From NCBI RefSeq assembly GCF_000378605.1, contig NZ_KB905156.1, forward strand, positions 353,209-417,208: a stretch of DNA of 64,000 nucleotides. The letters run 5' to 3'. A program made the position numbers and the translations under genes. Below are positions 49,210-57,245 of the stretch, in pieces (position 1 is the stretch's first letter; each line of letters starts with the position of its first letter). The stretch is from Thioalkalivibrio sp. ALJ21. GTDB taxonomy: Bacteria; Pseudomonadota; Gammaproteobacteria; Ectothiorhodospirales; Ectothiorhodospiraceae. The notes below the pieces were generated by a model that worked only from the letters and a program-made list of their open reading frames with translations, had not been told where the DNA came from and did no database searches.

Positions 49210-50466
49210 ATGCGCGTAGTCGTGATCGGGGCCGGAGTCATCGGCGTGGCCACCGCCTGGTACCTGCAGGAGTCCGGGGCCGAGGTCGTGCTGGTGGATG
49301 CCGCCCCCGCCCCCGCCACCGGCTCCAGCCAGGCCAACGGCGGCATGCTGCATGCGAGCCACGCCGAACCCTGGAACACCCCCGGCGTCGGCCTGGACCT
49401 GCTGCGCTTTCTCGGTCGCACGGAGTCGCCGCTGCTGCTGCGCCCGCGCGCCCTGCCGGGGCTGGCCGGCTGGGGCCTGCGCTTCCTGTGGCACAGCCGC
49501 CGCTCACTGTTCGAGCAGCACACCCGCCTGAATGCCCGCCTCGCGGCGTTCTCGCTCCGTGAGATCGACCGCCTGCAGCGGGAACTGGCGAGCGAGGGGC
49601 TGGACTTCGACTTTCGCCGCTGCGGCATCCTGAAGCTGTTCCAGGACCCGGCCAGCCAGGCCCACAATCGCGCCGCCAGCGAGGCGATGATTGATGAGGA
49701 CGTGCGCTTCGAGGACTGGGACGTGGAGCGGATCATCGCGGAAGAGCCGGCACTGGCCCCGGTCCACGACCGCCTGTGCGGCGGGCTGTTCTTCCCCGGG
49801 GATGCGATCGGCGACGCGGCACGGTTCACCGAGCAGCTGCTCGCGATCGGACAGCGCCGGGGCATCCGCTACTACCCGAACATCACCGTACGGCGCCTGC
49901 GCACCCACCGGGGCCGCATCGACGCGGTGGAGACCTCCGAAGGGCCGATCGCGGCGGAGGCCTGCGTGGTCGCCAACGGCTACCACGCCCCGGACCTCCT
50001 GCGCCCGCTGGGGCTTCATCTGCCCGTCGCCCCGGTAAAGGGCTATTCGCTGACCCTGCCGATGGATGCCGACTGCCGGCTGAACCTGCCGCTGATCGAT
50101 GACGCCAACAAGGTGGTGATGACCCCGCTGGGGGCGCGCCTGCGCCTGGCCGGTACCGCCGAATTTGCCGGCCGCGACCGTCAGCTGAACATCGAGCGCG
50201 CGGCCAATGTCCTCGATCAGTGTCGGCGCACCCTGACCGGCCTGCCCGCAACCTTCGACCCGGAGACGATGGCCCCCTGGACCGGACTGCGCCCGATGAG
50301 TGCCCGTGGCACACCGATCCTCGGCCCCACAGCCATCGCGGGCCTGCACCTGAACACCGGATCCGGGCATCTGGGCTGGACCTTTGCCTGCGGGGCAGCA
50401 GCGCTGGTGCGCGCGGGGGTGCTGGGCGAATCGCCGTCCCTGCCGATGGAAGACCTGAGGCTATGA
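49210..50466 (+). CDS. dadA: D-amino acid dehydrogenase
   Basis: 418 residues. The FAD-binding GAGVIGVATAWYLQESGAEV opens the protein. GSSQANGGMLHASHAEPWNTPG and LRPMSARGTPILGPT near the C-terminus are characteristic of DadA, an inner-membrane flavoprotein that oxidises D-amino acids (mainly D-alanine) to 2-oxo acids. An AGGGGAAGC ribosome site precedes the ATG. No alanine racemase gene is adjacent. Confidence 0.88.
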   Translation: MRVVVIGAGVIGVATAWYLQESGAEVVLVDAAPAPATGSSQANGGMLHASHAEPWNTPGVGLDLLRFLGRTESPLLLRPRALPGLAGWGLRFLWHSRRSLFEQHTRLNARLAAFSLREIDRLQRELASEGLDFDFRRCGILKLFQDPASQAHNRAASEAMIDEDVRFEDWDVERIIAEEPALAPVHDRLCGGLFFPGDAIGDAARFTEQLLAIGQRRGIRYYPNITVRRLRTHRGRIDAVETSEGPIAAEACVVANGYHAPDLLRPLGLHLPVAPVKGYSLTLPMDADCRLNLPLIDDANKVVMTPLGARLRLAGTAEFAGRDRQLNIERAANVLDQCRRTLTGLPATFDPETMAPWTGLRPMSARGTPILGPTAIAGLHLNTGSGHLGWTFACGAAALVRAGVLGESPSLPMEDLRL

Positions 50467-50480
50467 TCTCGGCCCGGGGC

Positions 50481-50559
50481 GATGCGTTTCGCGTTGCTCA
50501 ACGCATCCTACGATAGGCAGGGCGGGCTGTAGGATGTGTTGAGCAACGCGAAACCCATC
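50481..50559. repeat. REP-like palindrome, GTAGGATGCGTTGAGC family, copy 1
   Basis: Arms 50481-50511 and 50529-50559 are inverted complements over 31 bases with few mismatches (right arm GTAGGATGTGTTGAGCAACG). It lies between the convergent dadA and phoQ-like genes, where it may act as a two-way terminator. A relative lies at 62766-62843. Confidence 0.85.
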
Positions 50560-50583
50560 ATGAGGCAATGCAGGCCACCCCGT

Positions 50584-51906
50584 TTACGACGCGGGAAACA
50601 CCATCCGGATGCGGGCCCCATGCAGCTCCGGTGCCTGCTCGATATGCAGCTCGCCACCGTGGTCCTGCACCAGGGCCTGGATGATGCTGAGCCCCAGGCC
50701 CTGACCGGCCTCGGCATCGCCGCGCACGTCGGCGCGCTCCCCCCGCTCCAGTACCCGGGCACGATCCGCTGGCGCGATCCCGGGTCCGTCGTCGTCGATG
50801 GTCAGAGTGACGGCCTGCGGCGTGCACTGCGTCGAGATCCGCACCCGACTGGTCGCGTGGCGGATCGCGTTGTCCAGGGTGTTACCCAACAGTTCAAAAA
50901 TCGCACCCGGCTCCATGCGCAGGGCACAGCCCGGATCGAGCTCGCTGCCCAGGTCCACGCCCTGCTGGCTGGCCAGACGCCCGAGCGCCTGGCAGGTACG
51001 TTCGATGATGGGGGCCAGCGGCTCGGGCGCCTGGAAGGGCGCCGGACCGAGGCGCTGCGCCTGGCTGAGCTGGTGCTGCACCATCGCCTGCAGCCGGTCG
51101 ACCTGGCGCCGCATGTCCTCGGGGTCGGGGTTCTGGCTCTCGAGGTTGAGACGCAGCGCGGAGATCGGGGTTTTCAGACTGTGCGCCAGGTCGGCCAGGG
51201 CATTCTGCTGGCGTTTCAGCCGCGCGCGCTCGAACTCGATCAGGTCATTGATGCTCCCGGTCAGGGCCTGCACCTCGGTCGGGTACGGGCCCTCCAGCCG
51301 GCCGTGGTCCCCGTGCCGTAACGCCTCCAGGTCGCCCTGCACGCGGCGTAGTGGCCACAACCCCCAGAACCACAACGCCAGCCCCAGGGCGACGATCAGC
51401 GAGAACGTCATCGTCATCAGTCCCTGCCAGAGGCTGGCGCGATACTGCTCGACCTGTTCCTCGAAGGCCTCGCGGTCCTCCAGCATCTGGAAGGTCAGCC
51501 CGACCTGGCCACCGTCCAGCTCCCACTGCACGGGGAGGCTGAAGGCAAAGAAGTCGTCCTCCGACCAGCCACGCAGGGAGACCCCTACCGCGGAAGGAGA
51601 GCGCCAGAGCGTGCGACCATCCGGCCCTAGGATACGGGCGTAGAGCCCGCTGGCGGGCAGTTGCAGACGGCTCTCAGGCAGCATCTCGGGGACACGGACC
51701 TCGTTGCGCCCGACGACCTCAACCAGCCCCATCAACAGCAGGACCTGGGCCTCCAGACGGGTCTCGACGGCATCCGCCGCGTTGTCGCGAAAGGCGGCTT
51801 CCAGCACCCAGGCCGTGAGCAGGGAAAACACCAGTACGGTAGCCCCAGCGACCAGCGCCAGGCGCAGGGTCAGGCTGCTGCGGATCTGGCGCAGGGGGTG
51901 TCTCAT
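50584..51906 (-). CDS. PhoQ-like sensor histidine kinase
   Basis: 440 residues. Two membrane helices (about residues 13-36 and 160-183) enclose a periplasmic sensor domain. A HAMP-like segment and a HisKA box LAHSLKTPISAL with the phosphorylated His near residue 258 follow, then ATPase motifs NTLDNAIRHA, DDGPGIA and GEAGQGLGLS-like DAEAGQGLGLSI. SLKTP in the H box is typical of PhoQ rather than EnvZ-type kinases. It pairs with the regulator upstream. The signal is not deducible. Confidence 0.87.
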   Translation of the reverse strand: MRHPLRQIRSSLTLRLALVAGATVLVFSLLTAWVLEAAFRDNAADAVETRLEAQVLLLMGLVEVVGRNEVRVPEMLPESRLQLPASGLYARILGPDGRTLWRSPSAVGVSLRGWSEDDFFAFSLPVQWELDGGQVGLTFQMLEDREAFEEQVEQYRASLWQGLMTMTFSLIVALGLALWFWGLWPLRRVQGDLEALRHGDHGRLEGPYPTEVQALTGSINDLIEFERARLKRQQNALADLAHSLKTPISALRLNLESQNPDPEDMRRQVDRLQAMVQHQLSQAQRLGPAPFQAPEPLAPIIERTCQALGRLASQQGVDLGSELDPGCALRMEPGAIFELLGNTLDNAIRHATSRVRISTQCTPQAVTLTIDDDGPGIAPADRARVLERGERADVRGDAEAGQGLGLSIIQALVQDHGGELHIEQAPELHGARIRMVFPAS

Positions 51907-51946
51907 GAGATGGCGGACAAAGGGGCGATGCAGCCTGTATGCGGCG

Positions 51947-52663
51947 TCATGAGCCCGAGGTGGAATCCGACGGGGTCGCGGTATCCGCCTCGCGCACGAA
52001 GCGGTAGCCCCGACCGCGCAGGGTCTCGATCAGGCCCAGGTTGCCGTCCGGGTCCAGCTTGCGGCGCAGGCGGCCAATCAGCACCTCGATCACGTTGCTC
52101 TCGCGATCCTCGTCGTGCTCGTAGAGGTAGTCCGCCAGCACTTCCTTGCTCAGCACGCGCCCCGGCTGGCGCACCAGCGTCAGCAGCAGGCGGTACTCGA
52201 AGGTCGTCAGGGAGACCGGCTCGTCGTTCAGGCGGACATCGTCGGTGGCGGTGTCGATCACCAGCGGCCCGAACTGCAGCTGTTCGCGGCCGGCCTGCAG
52301 GCTGCGGCGCGCCAGGGCACGCAGGCGCGCCACCAGCTCCTGGATGTGAAACGGCTTGGTCAGGTAGTCGTCGGCCCCGGCCTCAAGCCCCTCGACCTTG
52401 TCCTGCCAGCGGTCACGGGCGGTGAGGATCAGGATGGGCAGCTGCGGCTTCACCTCGCGGGCCTTGCGAATGACGTCGAGCCCGTCCATGCCCGGCAGCC
52501 CCAGGTCTACCACCGCGATGTCGCAGTGGTATTCGGTCAGCAGGTACAGGCCGGTGTCGCCATCCGAGGCAGTATCCACGCGGCAGCCGTTGTTCTCCAT
52601 CTCCTCGGCGATCTGGCTGCGCAGAGCCAGGTCGTCCTCGATCACTACCACGCGCAGATTCAT
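51947..52663 (-). CDS. PhoP-like response regulator
   Basis: 238 residues. The receiver domain has the acidic pocket EDD (residues 9-11), the phosphorylated Asp in AVVDLGLPGMDG near residue 52, and Lys in YLTKPF. An OmpR/PhoB winged helix follows with LLTLVRQPGRVLSKEVL and the C-terminal VIEVLIGRLRRKLD...LRGRGYRF. It overlaps the PepSY gene by four bases, and the kinase follows after 40 bp. Confidence 0.92.
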   Translation of the reverse strand: MNLRVVVIEDDLALRSQIAEEMENNGCRVDTASDGDTGLYLLTEYHCDIAVVDLGLPGMDGLDVIRKAREVKPQLPILILTARDRWQDKVEGLEAGADDYLTKPFHIQELVARLRALARRSLQAGREQLQFGPLVIDTATDDVRLNDEPVSLTTFEYRLLLTLVRQPGRVLSKEVLADYLYEHDEDRESNVIEVLIGRLRRKLDPDGNLGLIETLRGRGYRFVREADTATPSDSTSGS

Positions 52664-52986
52664 GGGTCGAGCTCCGTCCCTTCCTCGATCTTGATCGTTC
52701 GTACCTGCTGGTTGTCGGTCAGGATACGCACGATGAACACGCGATTCCCGTACTCGGTCAAATCTTCGCGTGCGGAGAGGACCCGCCCCGGGTAGTTGGC
52801 CTCGACGCGCGAGACAGCCTCGTCCAGGGTCCAGACGGCCGCGCGCGGGTCTTCGGTGATGAACTGGGCCTGCGCCGCGAAGGGCGCCACGAGGATCGCC
52901 AGCAGAAGCCCGAGCACACCCGCACCGCCGATGACTCGGCGTCTCCGGCCATCGCCTTTGGCAACGGTCTCCGGTCCGGGGCGCAT
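52660..52986 (-). CDS. PepSY-domain periplasmic protein
   Basis: 108 residues from the ATG at 52986 (MRPGPETVAKG); an earlier start adds eleven. The signal peptide or anchor is GVLGLLLAILVAPFAAQAQ. The PepSY fold follows (WTLDEAVSRVEANYPGRVLS to RTIKIEEGTELDP). Such small proteins often precede PhoPQ-type operons and may inhibit peptidases or modulate the sensor. First gene of a three-gene operon with the regulator and kinase. Confidence 0.82.
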   Translation of the reverse strand: MRPGPETVAKGDGRRRRVIGGAGVLGLLLAILVAPFAAQAQFITEDPRAAVWTLDEAVSRVEANYPGRVLSAREDLTEYGNRVFIVRILTDNQQVRTIKIEEGTELDP

Positions 52987-53082
52987 AGCGGTAGTCTCCG
53001 TGACGGTGTGGGCGAACAAACTCTTGCAGCTACAAGGCTATAGGCCTAGCCTGAACGTTATCTGAAACCGGATGTTCCCGTC

Positions 53083-53397
53083 ATGACCCAAGCCCCCGCC
53101 CCCTCCGAACCCGAGGTACCTCTGGAGGAAGAAGCCGGCCCCCTGCGCTGGGACGAACTGATGCCGCATTTTGCCCGTGGCGTGGTGATCCGCGTAGCCC
53201 CCGAACTGGACCTGATCGAGGTAGCCCGCGCATTCCGCGACGATGCCACGCACCAGGTCAGCGAATGGCTGGCCAGTGACCAGGTCGCCCGTGCCACGGA
53301 TGACGACGCGCGCCGCTGGGCGGCAAACAACCCTGTCTTTACCGCCATCGTCGCCGCCCCCTGGGTGCTCGCCCAGGAGCGCAGCACGGCCCACTGA
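53083..53397 (+). CDS. DUF2288 domain protein
   Basis: 104 residues. The pattern WDELMPHFARGVVIRVAPEL followed by DLIEVARAFRDDATHQVSEW and PWVLAQE matches the small gammaproteobacterial DUF2288 family. It is acidic and soluble with no known role. It is followed seven bases later by the DUF3775 gene. Confidence 0.78.
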   Translation: MTQAPAPSEPEVPLEEEAGPLRWDELMPHFARGVVIRVAPELDLIEVARAFRDDATHQVSEWLASDQVARATDDDARRWAANNPVFTAIVAAPWVLAQERSTAH

Positions 53398-53404
53398 CCC
53401 GGCC

Positions 53405-53800
53405 ATGACCTCCCCTCTGGGCATCGAGGACGACACGCTGGCCCGCCTGATCCAGGCGGCGCGGGAGTTCCACGCCAAGGAGGAGGTCGTGTTTCCGGAC
53501 TCGAACCCCGACACCTCGGACGATGACTGGGCCATGCAGGTCCTGGCGGATCACGCGGGCGATCTGACGCTGCGCGAGCTGGAGGACACCCTGAGCGGGC
53601 TCGGGCCGGAGTACCAGGCGGAGCTGCAGGCGCTCAGTGCGGTCGGCCGGGGCGACTACGCGGTGGAGGAATGGGAAGGCGCGCTGGAGGATGCCCGCGA
53701 CGACTGGAGCCCGGACACGGCCCATCGCCTGATTGCCAACCCGATGATCGCGGACGAATGGGAGGCCGGGCTGGAACAGATGCAGGCCGCCGACCGTTAA
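53405..53800 (+). CDS. DUF3775 domain protein
   Basis: 131 residues from the ATG at 53405. The central segment (LRELEDTLSGLGPEYQAELQ, ALSAVGRGDYAVEEWEGAL, IADEWEAGLEQM) matches DUF3775. It is strongly acidic and probably co-transcribed with the DUF2288 gene. The family is uncharacterised. Confidence 0.75.
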   Translation: MTSPLGIEDDTLARLIQAAREFHAKEEVVFPDSNPDTSDDDWAMQVLADHAGDLTLRELEDTLSGLGPEYQAELQALSAVGRGDYAVEEWEGALEDARDDWSPDTAHRLIANPMIADEWEAGLEQMQAADR

Positions 53801-53833
53801 GGAAACACTGACCCGGGCCCGACCAGGGCCGAA

Positions 53834-54145
53834 TCAGGCCCCCAGCGCGGCAGAATCGAACTGTACGGCAACCCCGTCTTCCATCACCCGCACCACCTGC
53901 GCCTGCACCCGCGGCGGTTCGCCGCCGTCCCCGAGCAGGCCGAACACCTGCAGCATGAACTGATCGCCCGGGCCCAAGCCCTTGAGGACGTCAATTCCGG
54001 ACTGGTCGCGATCCTCCCAGGCCAGGAAGGCCCCACCACCGGAGATATCGTTCGTGGTAAGCCGTACCTGGCTCCCGTCACTGCATTCCGCCACCACCTC
54101 GACGGTCATCGGGATGCGCGGATGGCGCCGACGTTCCCCTGTCAT
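53834..54145 (-). CDS. PilZ-domain protein
   Basis: 103 residues forming a single PilZ domain. The c-di-GMP binding residues are present: RRRHPR at residues 5-10 and the NDISGGGAFL motif near residue 32 (D/NxSxxG). It likely acts as a small c-di-GMP receptor. No pilus gene is adjacent; it is convergent with the DUF3775 gene. Confidence 0.87.
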   Translation of the reverse strand: MTGERRRHPRIPMTVEVVAECSDGSQVRLTTNDISGGGAFLAWEDRDQSGIDVLKGLGPGDQFMLQVFGLLGDGGEPPRVQAQVVRVMEDGVAVQFDSAALGA

Positions 54146-54372
54146 GGCCTCTCTCCTGCTGCAGATGCCTTCTCAATGCATCGAAAAGATGGATACGTTG
54201 TGCTATATCCCAGATCAATGATCGTTCCATCACACGATCAGGCGCAACTCCGGGCGAACACACCCGGAAGTGCATACCGGCCCGGCAACCGCACCGGGCA
54301 GTAGAAACAAGGCAGTACCGAGATAGCTGTCGCCATATAAAAAGCCACTTCTAGACGGAGGAGTCCGTTCAC
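54146..54372 (+). promoter_or_regulatory. fccAB upstream region
   Basis: 227 bp without a gene. It contains a small hairpin CTCCGGGCGAACACACCCGGA and an AT-rich CATATAAAAAG near 54331-54341 that could be the -10 region of the fccAB promoter. A GGAGGAG ribosome site lies 13-19 bases before the fccA ATG. Confidence 0.45.
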
Positions 54373-54687
54373 ATGAAGCAATCACGTTTGTTCGTGGCGG
54401 GGCTGGTGGCCTCGCTGGCGATGGCCGGTACCGCATCCCAGGCAATCGCCGACAATGACGAAATCACCCGTGGCCAGCTGATGGCCGCTTCCTGCAAGGC
54501 CTGCCACAACGCGGCTGGCGCCGAGAAGGGCGTCCCGGATCTGGGTCGCATCTCTGCGGATGTCATCCGCAGTCAGATGCGCGCTTTCCGCGATGGCGAC
54601 CGTGACGCGACCATCATGGATCGTCACGCCAAGGGCTACACGGACGAAGAGATCGAAGCGATGTCGGTCTACTTCTCGCGCTTCTGA
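54373..54687 (+). CDS. fccA: Monoheme cytochrome c subunit of flavocytochrome c sulfide dehydrogenase
   Basis: 104 residues. The Sec signal peptide ends at SQAIADN. One heme-binding motif CKACH lies near residue 42, and a Met axial ligand is probable near the C-terminus (IMDRH or AMSVYFSRF). Its position directly before the flavoprotein FccB makes it the electron-accepting heme subunit. It carries one heme, unlike the diheme subunit of Allochromatium. Periplasmic. Confidence 0.87.
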   Translation: MKQSRLFVAGLVASLAMAGTASQAIADNDEITRGQLMAASCKACHNAAGAEKGVPDLGRISADVIRSQMRAFRDGDRDATIMDRHAKGYTDEEIEAMSVYFSRF

Positions 54688-54705
54688 TCACGGGGGATGA
54701 CAACA

Positions 54706-56001
54706 ATGCACAATTTTACTCGACGCCACTTCCTGAAGGCCTTCGGGATCACCAGCGCGGCTGCGCTGACCGGTATTGGCTGCGCCCCGCGTGCCGCCCG
54801 TAACGGCGCCAAGGCCCATGTGGTCGTGGTCGGGGGCGGCTCCGGCGGTGCCACCGCGGCGCGCTACCTCAAGCAGTTCTCGCCGGACATGATGGTCACG
54901 CTGATCGAACCCAACGCCACCTACGTCACCTGCTACGGCAGTAACTGGGTGATCGGCGGTTTCGAAAGCATGGATGCCATCACCCACGGTTACCAGAACC
55001 TGCGCGACCGCGACGGTATCGACGTGATCGAAGACAAGGTCGTTGGCGTGGATGCCGACAGCCGTACCGTGCGCCTCGAAAGCGGCGGCAGCCTGCAGTA
55101 CGACAAGCTGGTCATGTCCCCGGGCATCGACTTCCGCTACGACGACATACCCGGCATCGAAGAGGCCGATGCGGATACGATCCCGCACGCGTGGAAGGCC
55201 GGCTCGCAGACCGAACTGCTGCGCTCGCAGCTGCTGGAGATGCCGAACGGCGGCGTGTTCGTCATGGTCGCCCCGCCGAACCCGTTCCGCTGCCCGCCAG
55301 GGCCGTACGAGCGCGTCTCGCTGATCGCGCATTACCTGAAGGAACACAAGCCACGCTCCAAGATCATCGTGCTCGATGCCAAGGACAACTTCTCCAAGCA
55401 GGGCCTGTTCGAGGAAGGCTGGGAGATGCACTACGGCGACATGATCGAGTGGCGTGCGGCGTCGGATGGTGGCCTGGTCGAGGAAATCGATGTCGGCGAG
55501 ATGACCGCCCGGGCCGACAGTGGCTTCGAACGCGTGCGCGCGGATGTGATGAACTTCATCCCGGCGCAGCGGGCCGGACAGATCGCCCACGATGTCGGTC
55601 TGACCAACGACGAAGGCTGGGTCCCGGTCGATCAGCGGACCTTCAAGTCGGAGATGGACGACAACATCTACGTACTGGGGGATGCCAGCGTGGCGGGCGC
55701 GATGCCGAAATCCGGCCACTCGGCCAACAACCAGGGCAAAATCGTCGCCGCGGCGATCGTGCGCGAGTTGATGGATCAGGAGCCGCTCGATCCCTCCTCG
55801 GCCAACACCTGCTACAGCCTGATCACCCCGGAGCACGGGGTCAGCGTGGCGGCCGTGTACAAGTACCAGGATGGTGCCCAGGCAGGCGTCGAAGGCGCCG
55901 GCGGTGTCAGCCCCTCGGGCGAGACCTCGAGTTTCCGTCGCCGCGAGGCCGAGTACACCCGGGCCTGGTATGCCGGGATCACCCGGGACATCTGGGGCTA
56001 G
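54706..56001 (+). CDS. fccB: Flavocytochrome c sulfide dehydrogenase, flavoprotein subunit
   Basis: 431 residues from the ATG at 54706, 10 bases after a GGGGGA ribosome site; an ATG at 54697 lies too close to it. The Tat signal RRHFLKAFG starts the protein. FAD binding is seen in VVVVGGGSGGATAARYL. The cysteine in NATYVTCYGSN (covalent/redox environment) and the second active-site cysteine region in ANTCYSLITPEHG are conserved in FccB. It oxidises sulfide to sulfur or polysulfide and passes electrons to FccA. It supports a chemolithotrophic sulfur-oxidising lifestyle. Confidence 0.92.
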   Translation: MHNFTRRHFLKAFGITSAAALTGIGCAPRAARNGAKAHVVVVGGGSGGATAARYLKQFSPDMMVTLIEPNATYVTCYGSNWVIGGFESMDAITHGYQNLRDRDGIDVIEDKVVGVDADSRTVRLESGGSLQYDKLVMSPGIDFRYDDIPGIEEADADTIPHAWKAGSQTELLRSQLLEMPNGGVFVMVAPPNPFRCPPGPYERVSLIAHYLKEHKPRSKIIVLDAKDNFSKQGLFEEGWEMHYGDMIEWRAASDGGLVEEIDVGEMTARADSGFERVRADVMNFIPAQRAGQIAHDVGLTNDEGWVPVDQRTFKSEMDDNIYVLGDASVAGAMPKSGHSANNQGKIVAAAIVRELMDQEPLDPSSANTCYSLITPEHGVSVAAVYKYQDGAQAGVEGAGGVSPSGETSSFRRREAEYTRAWYAGITRDIWG

Positions 56002-56041
56002 ACTCGCTCGCAGCCGTAACGGCTGTAAGCGATGCATGGAG

Positions 56042-56069
56042 ACGGCGCCTGCGGGCGCCGTTTTCTTTT
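56042..56069 (+). terminator. Rho-independent terminator after fccAB
   Basis: Perfect 8-bp stem ACGGCGCC/GGCGCCGT with loop TGCG and tail TTTCTTTT, 41 bp after the fccB stop. Confidence 0.9.
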
Positions 56070-56079
56070 GTGGGGCGGC

Positions 56080-56310
56080 TCAGGCGTTCAGGTCAGGGAT
56101 CAGGCGACTGCGCAGCCGCTGGATGGCGTCTTTCAGCTGAAGCTTGCGCTTTTTCAGCCGCTGGATCGCGAAGGCATCCGGTGCCGGTTGCTCGTGCATC
56201 ACCGCGATCGCGGAATCCAGCGCCCGATGCTCGGACTCAAGCTCCGCCAGTCGTGCACGAATCTGACTCTCCGTCTCCAACAGCCCCTCCTCGCTTGTCT
56301 GTGCGATCAC
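56080..56310 (-). CDS. YdcH/DUF465 family small protein
   Basis: 76 residues from a GTG at 56310, or 66 residues from a TTG at 56280 that has a better ribosome site (GGAGGGG). It is a coiled-coil protein whose C-terminus RLKKRKLQLKDAIQRL is the DUF465 hallmark. Role unknown. It is divergent from the hydrolase gene. Confidence 0.8.
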   Translation of the reverse strand: MIAQTSEEGLLETESQIRARLAELESEHRALDSAIAVMHEQPAPDAFAIQRLKKRKLQLKDAIQRLRSRLIPDLNA

Positions 56311-56369
56311 GAGATACTTCCAGCTCGCGTATCATCGCAGACCCACCCCGCCCGGACCATCCCGAGCCC

Positions 56370-57140
56370 ATGGCCATCCGCAACACCAGCCTGCCCATCG
56401 ACACCCCCCGCGGTATCCGCCTGAACGGCGTCCTGGTCGAACCGGATGACGGTCCGCTGCTGGGCCAGGCCTGCATTGCACACTGCTTCGCCTGCTCCAA
56501 GGACTTCCCCGCGACCGTACGCCTGGCGCGCGCCCTGGCCGAGGAGGGGATCGCCACGCTGCGTTTCGACTTCGCCGGCCTGGGCGACTCCGAAGGCCGC
56601 TTTCGCGACAGCACACTGGACACCTATTGCGAGGACCTGAACGCGGCACTCGACGCATTGAAGCAGGCGACCGGAGAGCCCACCGACCTGTTGATCGGAC
56701 ACAGCTTCGGCGGGGCCATGGCCATCCATGTCGGCAGCCAGCGCGAGGAGCTGGGGGGTATTGTCACCATCGCCGCGCCCAGCCGGCCCGGCCATGTCGC
56801 GCATCTGTTCGGCGACATCGCCGACACCATCGAGCGCGAAGGCTTCGCCCGTGTGAATATTGGCGGCCGCCCGGTCGAGATTGGGCAGCCCTTCCTGGAG
56901 TCGATCGAAGAGCCGACGCTGGACAGCGCGCTGGAGCGCATAACGCAGCCGCTGCTGCTCCTGCACGCACCCGGCGATACGGTGGTCAGCGTCGATCACG
57001 CCCGCAAGATTTTCCAGCAGGCCCACCACCCCAAGAGCTTCGTCGCACTGCACCAGACCGACCACCTGCTCTCGCGCCCGGAACACACCCGCTATGTCGC
57101 CGGACTGATCCACGCCTGGGCCGCCAACCTGCTCGATTAG
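56370..57140 (+). CDS. Alpha/beta hydrolase (serine aminopeptidase-like family)
   Basis: 256 residues from the ATG at 56370 (MAIRNTSLPIDTPRGIRLNG). The nucleophile elbow is GHSFGGAM (Ser near residue 111), the catalytic Asp is in HAPGDTVVS and the His in HQTDHLLS. The oxyanion region CIAHCFACSKDF with two Cys near residue 36-39 is typical of this subfamily, often annotated OsmC-like-associated hydrolase. Soluble. Substrate unknown. Confidence 0.85.
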   Translation: MAIRNTSLPIDTPRGIRLNGVLVEPDDGPLLGQACIAHCFACSKDFPATVRLARALAEEGIATLRFDFAGLGDSEGRFRDSTLDTYCEDLNAALDALKQATGEPTDLLIGHSFGGAMAIHVGSQREELGGIVTIAAPSRPGHVAHLFGDIADTIEREGFARVNIGGRPVEIGQPFLESIEEPTLDSALERITQPLLLLHAPGDTVVSVDHARKIFQQAHHPKSFVALHQTDHLLSRPEHTRYVAGLIHAWAANLLD

Positions 57141-57160
57141 CCCCAGCGCACGCCACGATT

Positions 57161-57231
57161 TGTAGGAGGCCAGCCCTCTGGCCGATGGGGTTTTCTCGGC
57201 GTCCGATCGGCCAGAGGGCTGGCCTCCTACA
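57161..57231. repeat. REP-like palindrome, TGTAGGAGGCCAGCCC family, complete copy
   Basis: Arms 57161-57186 and 57206-57231 are perfect inverted complements over 26 bases around a 19-base loop. The right arm recurs exactly at 60438-60463. The element lies between the convergent hydrolase and fpr genes and likely serves as a terminator for both. Confidence 0.9.
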
Positions 57232-57245
57232 CCATGACCCAGGGC

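Noticed and set aside
53801-53815. GGAAACACTGA directly after the DUF3775 stop, resembling the edge of palindromic copy 2
   Set aside because: Only 11 bases match and no partner arm follows before the PilZ gene; chance or a solo end cannot be told apart.
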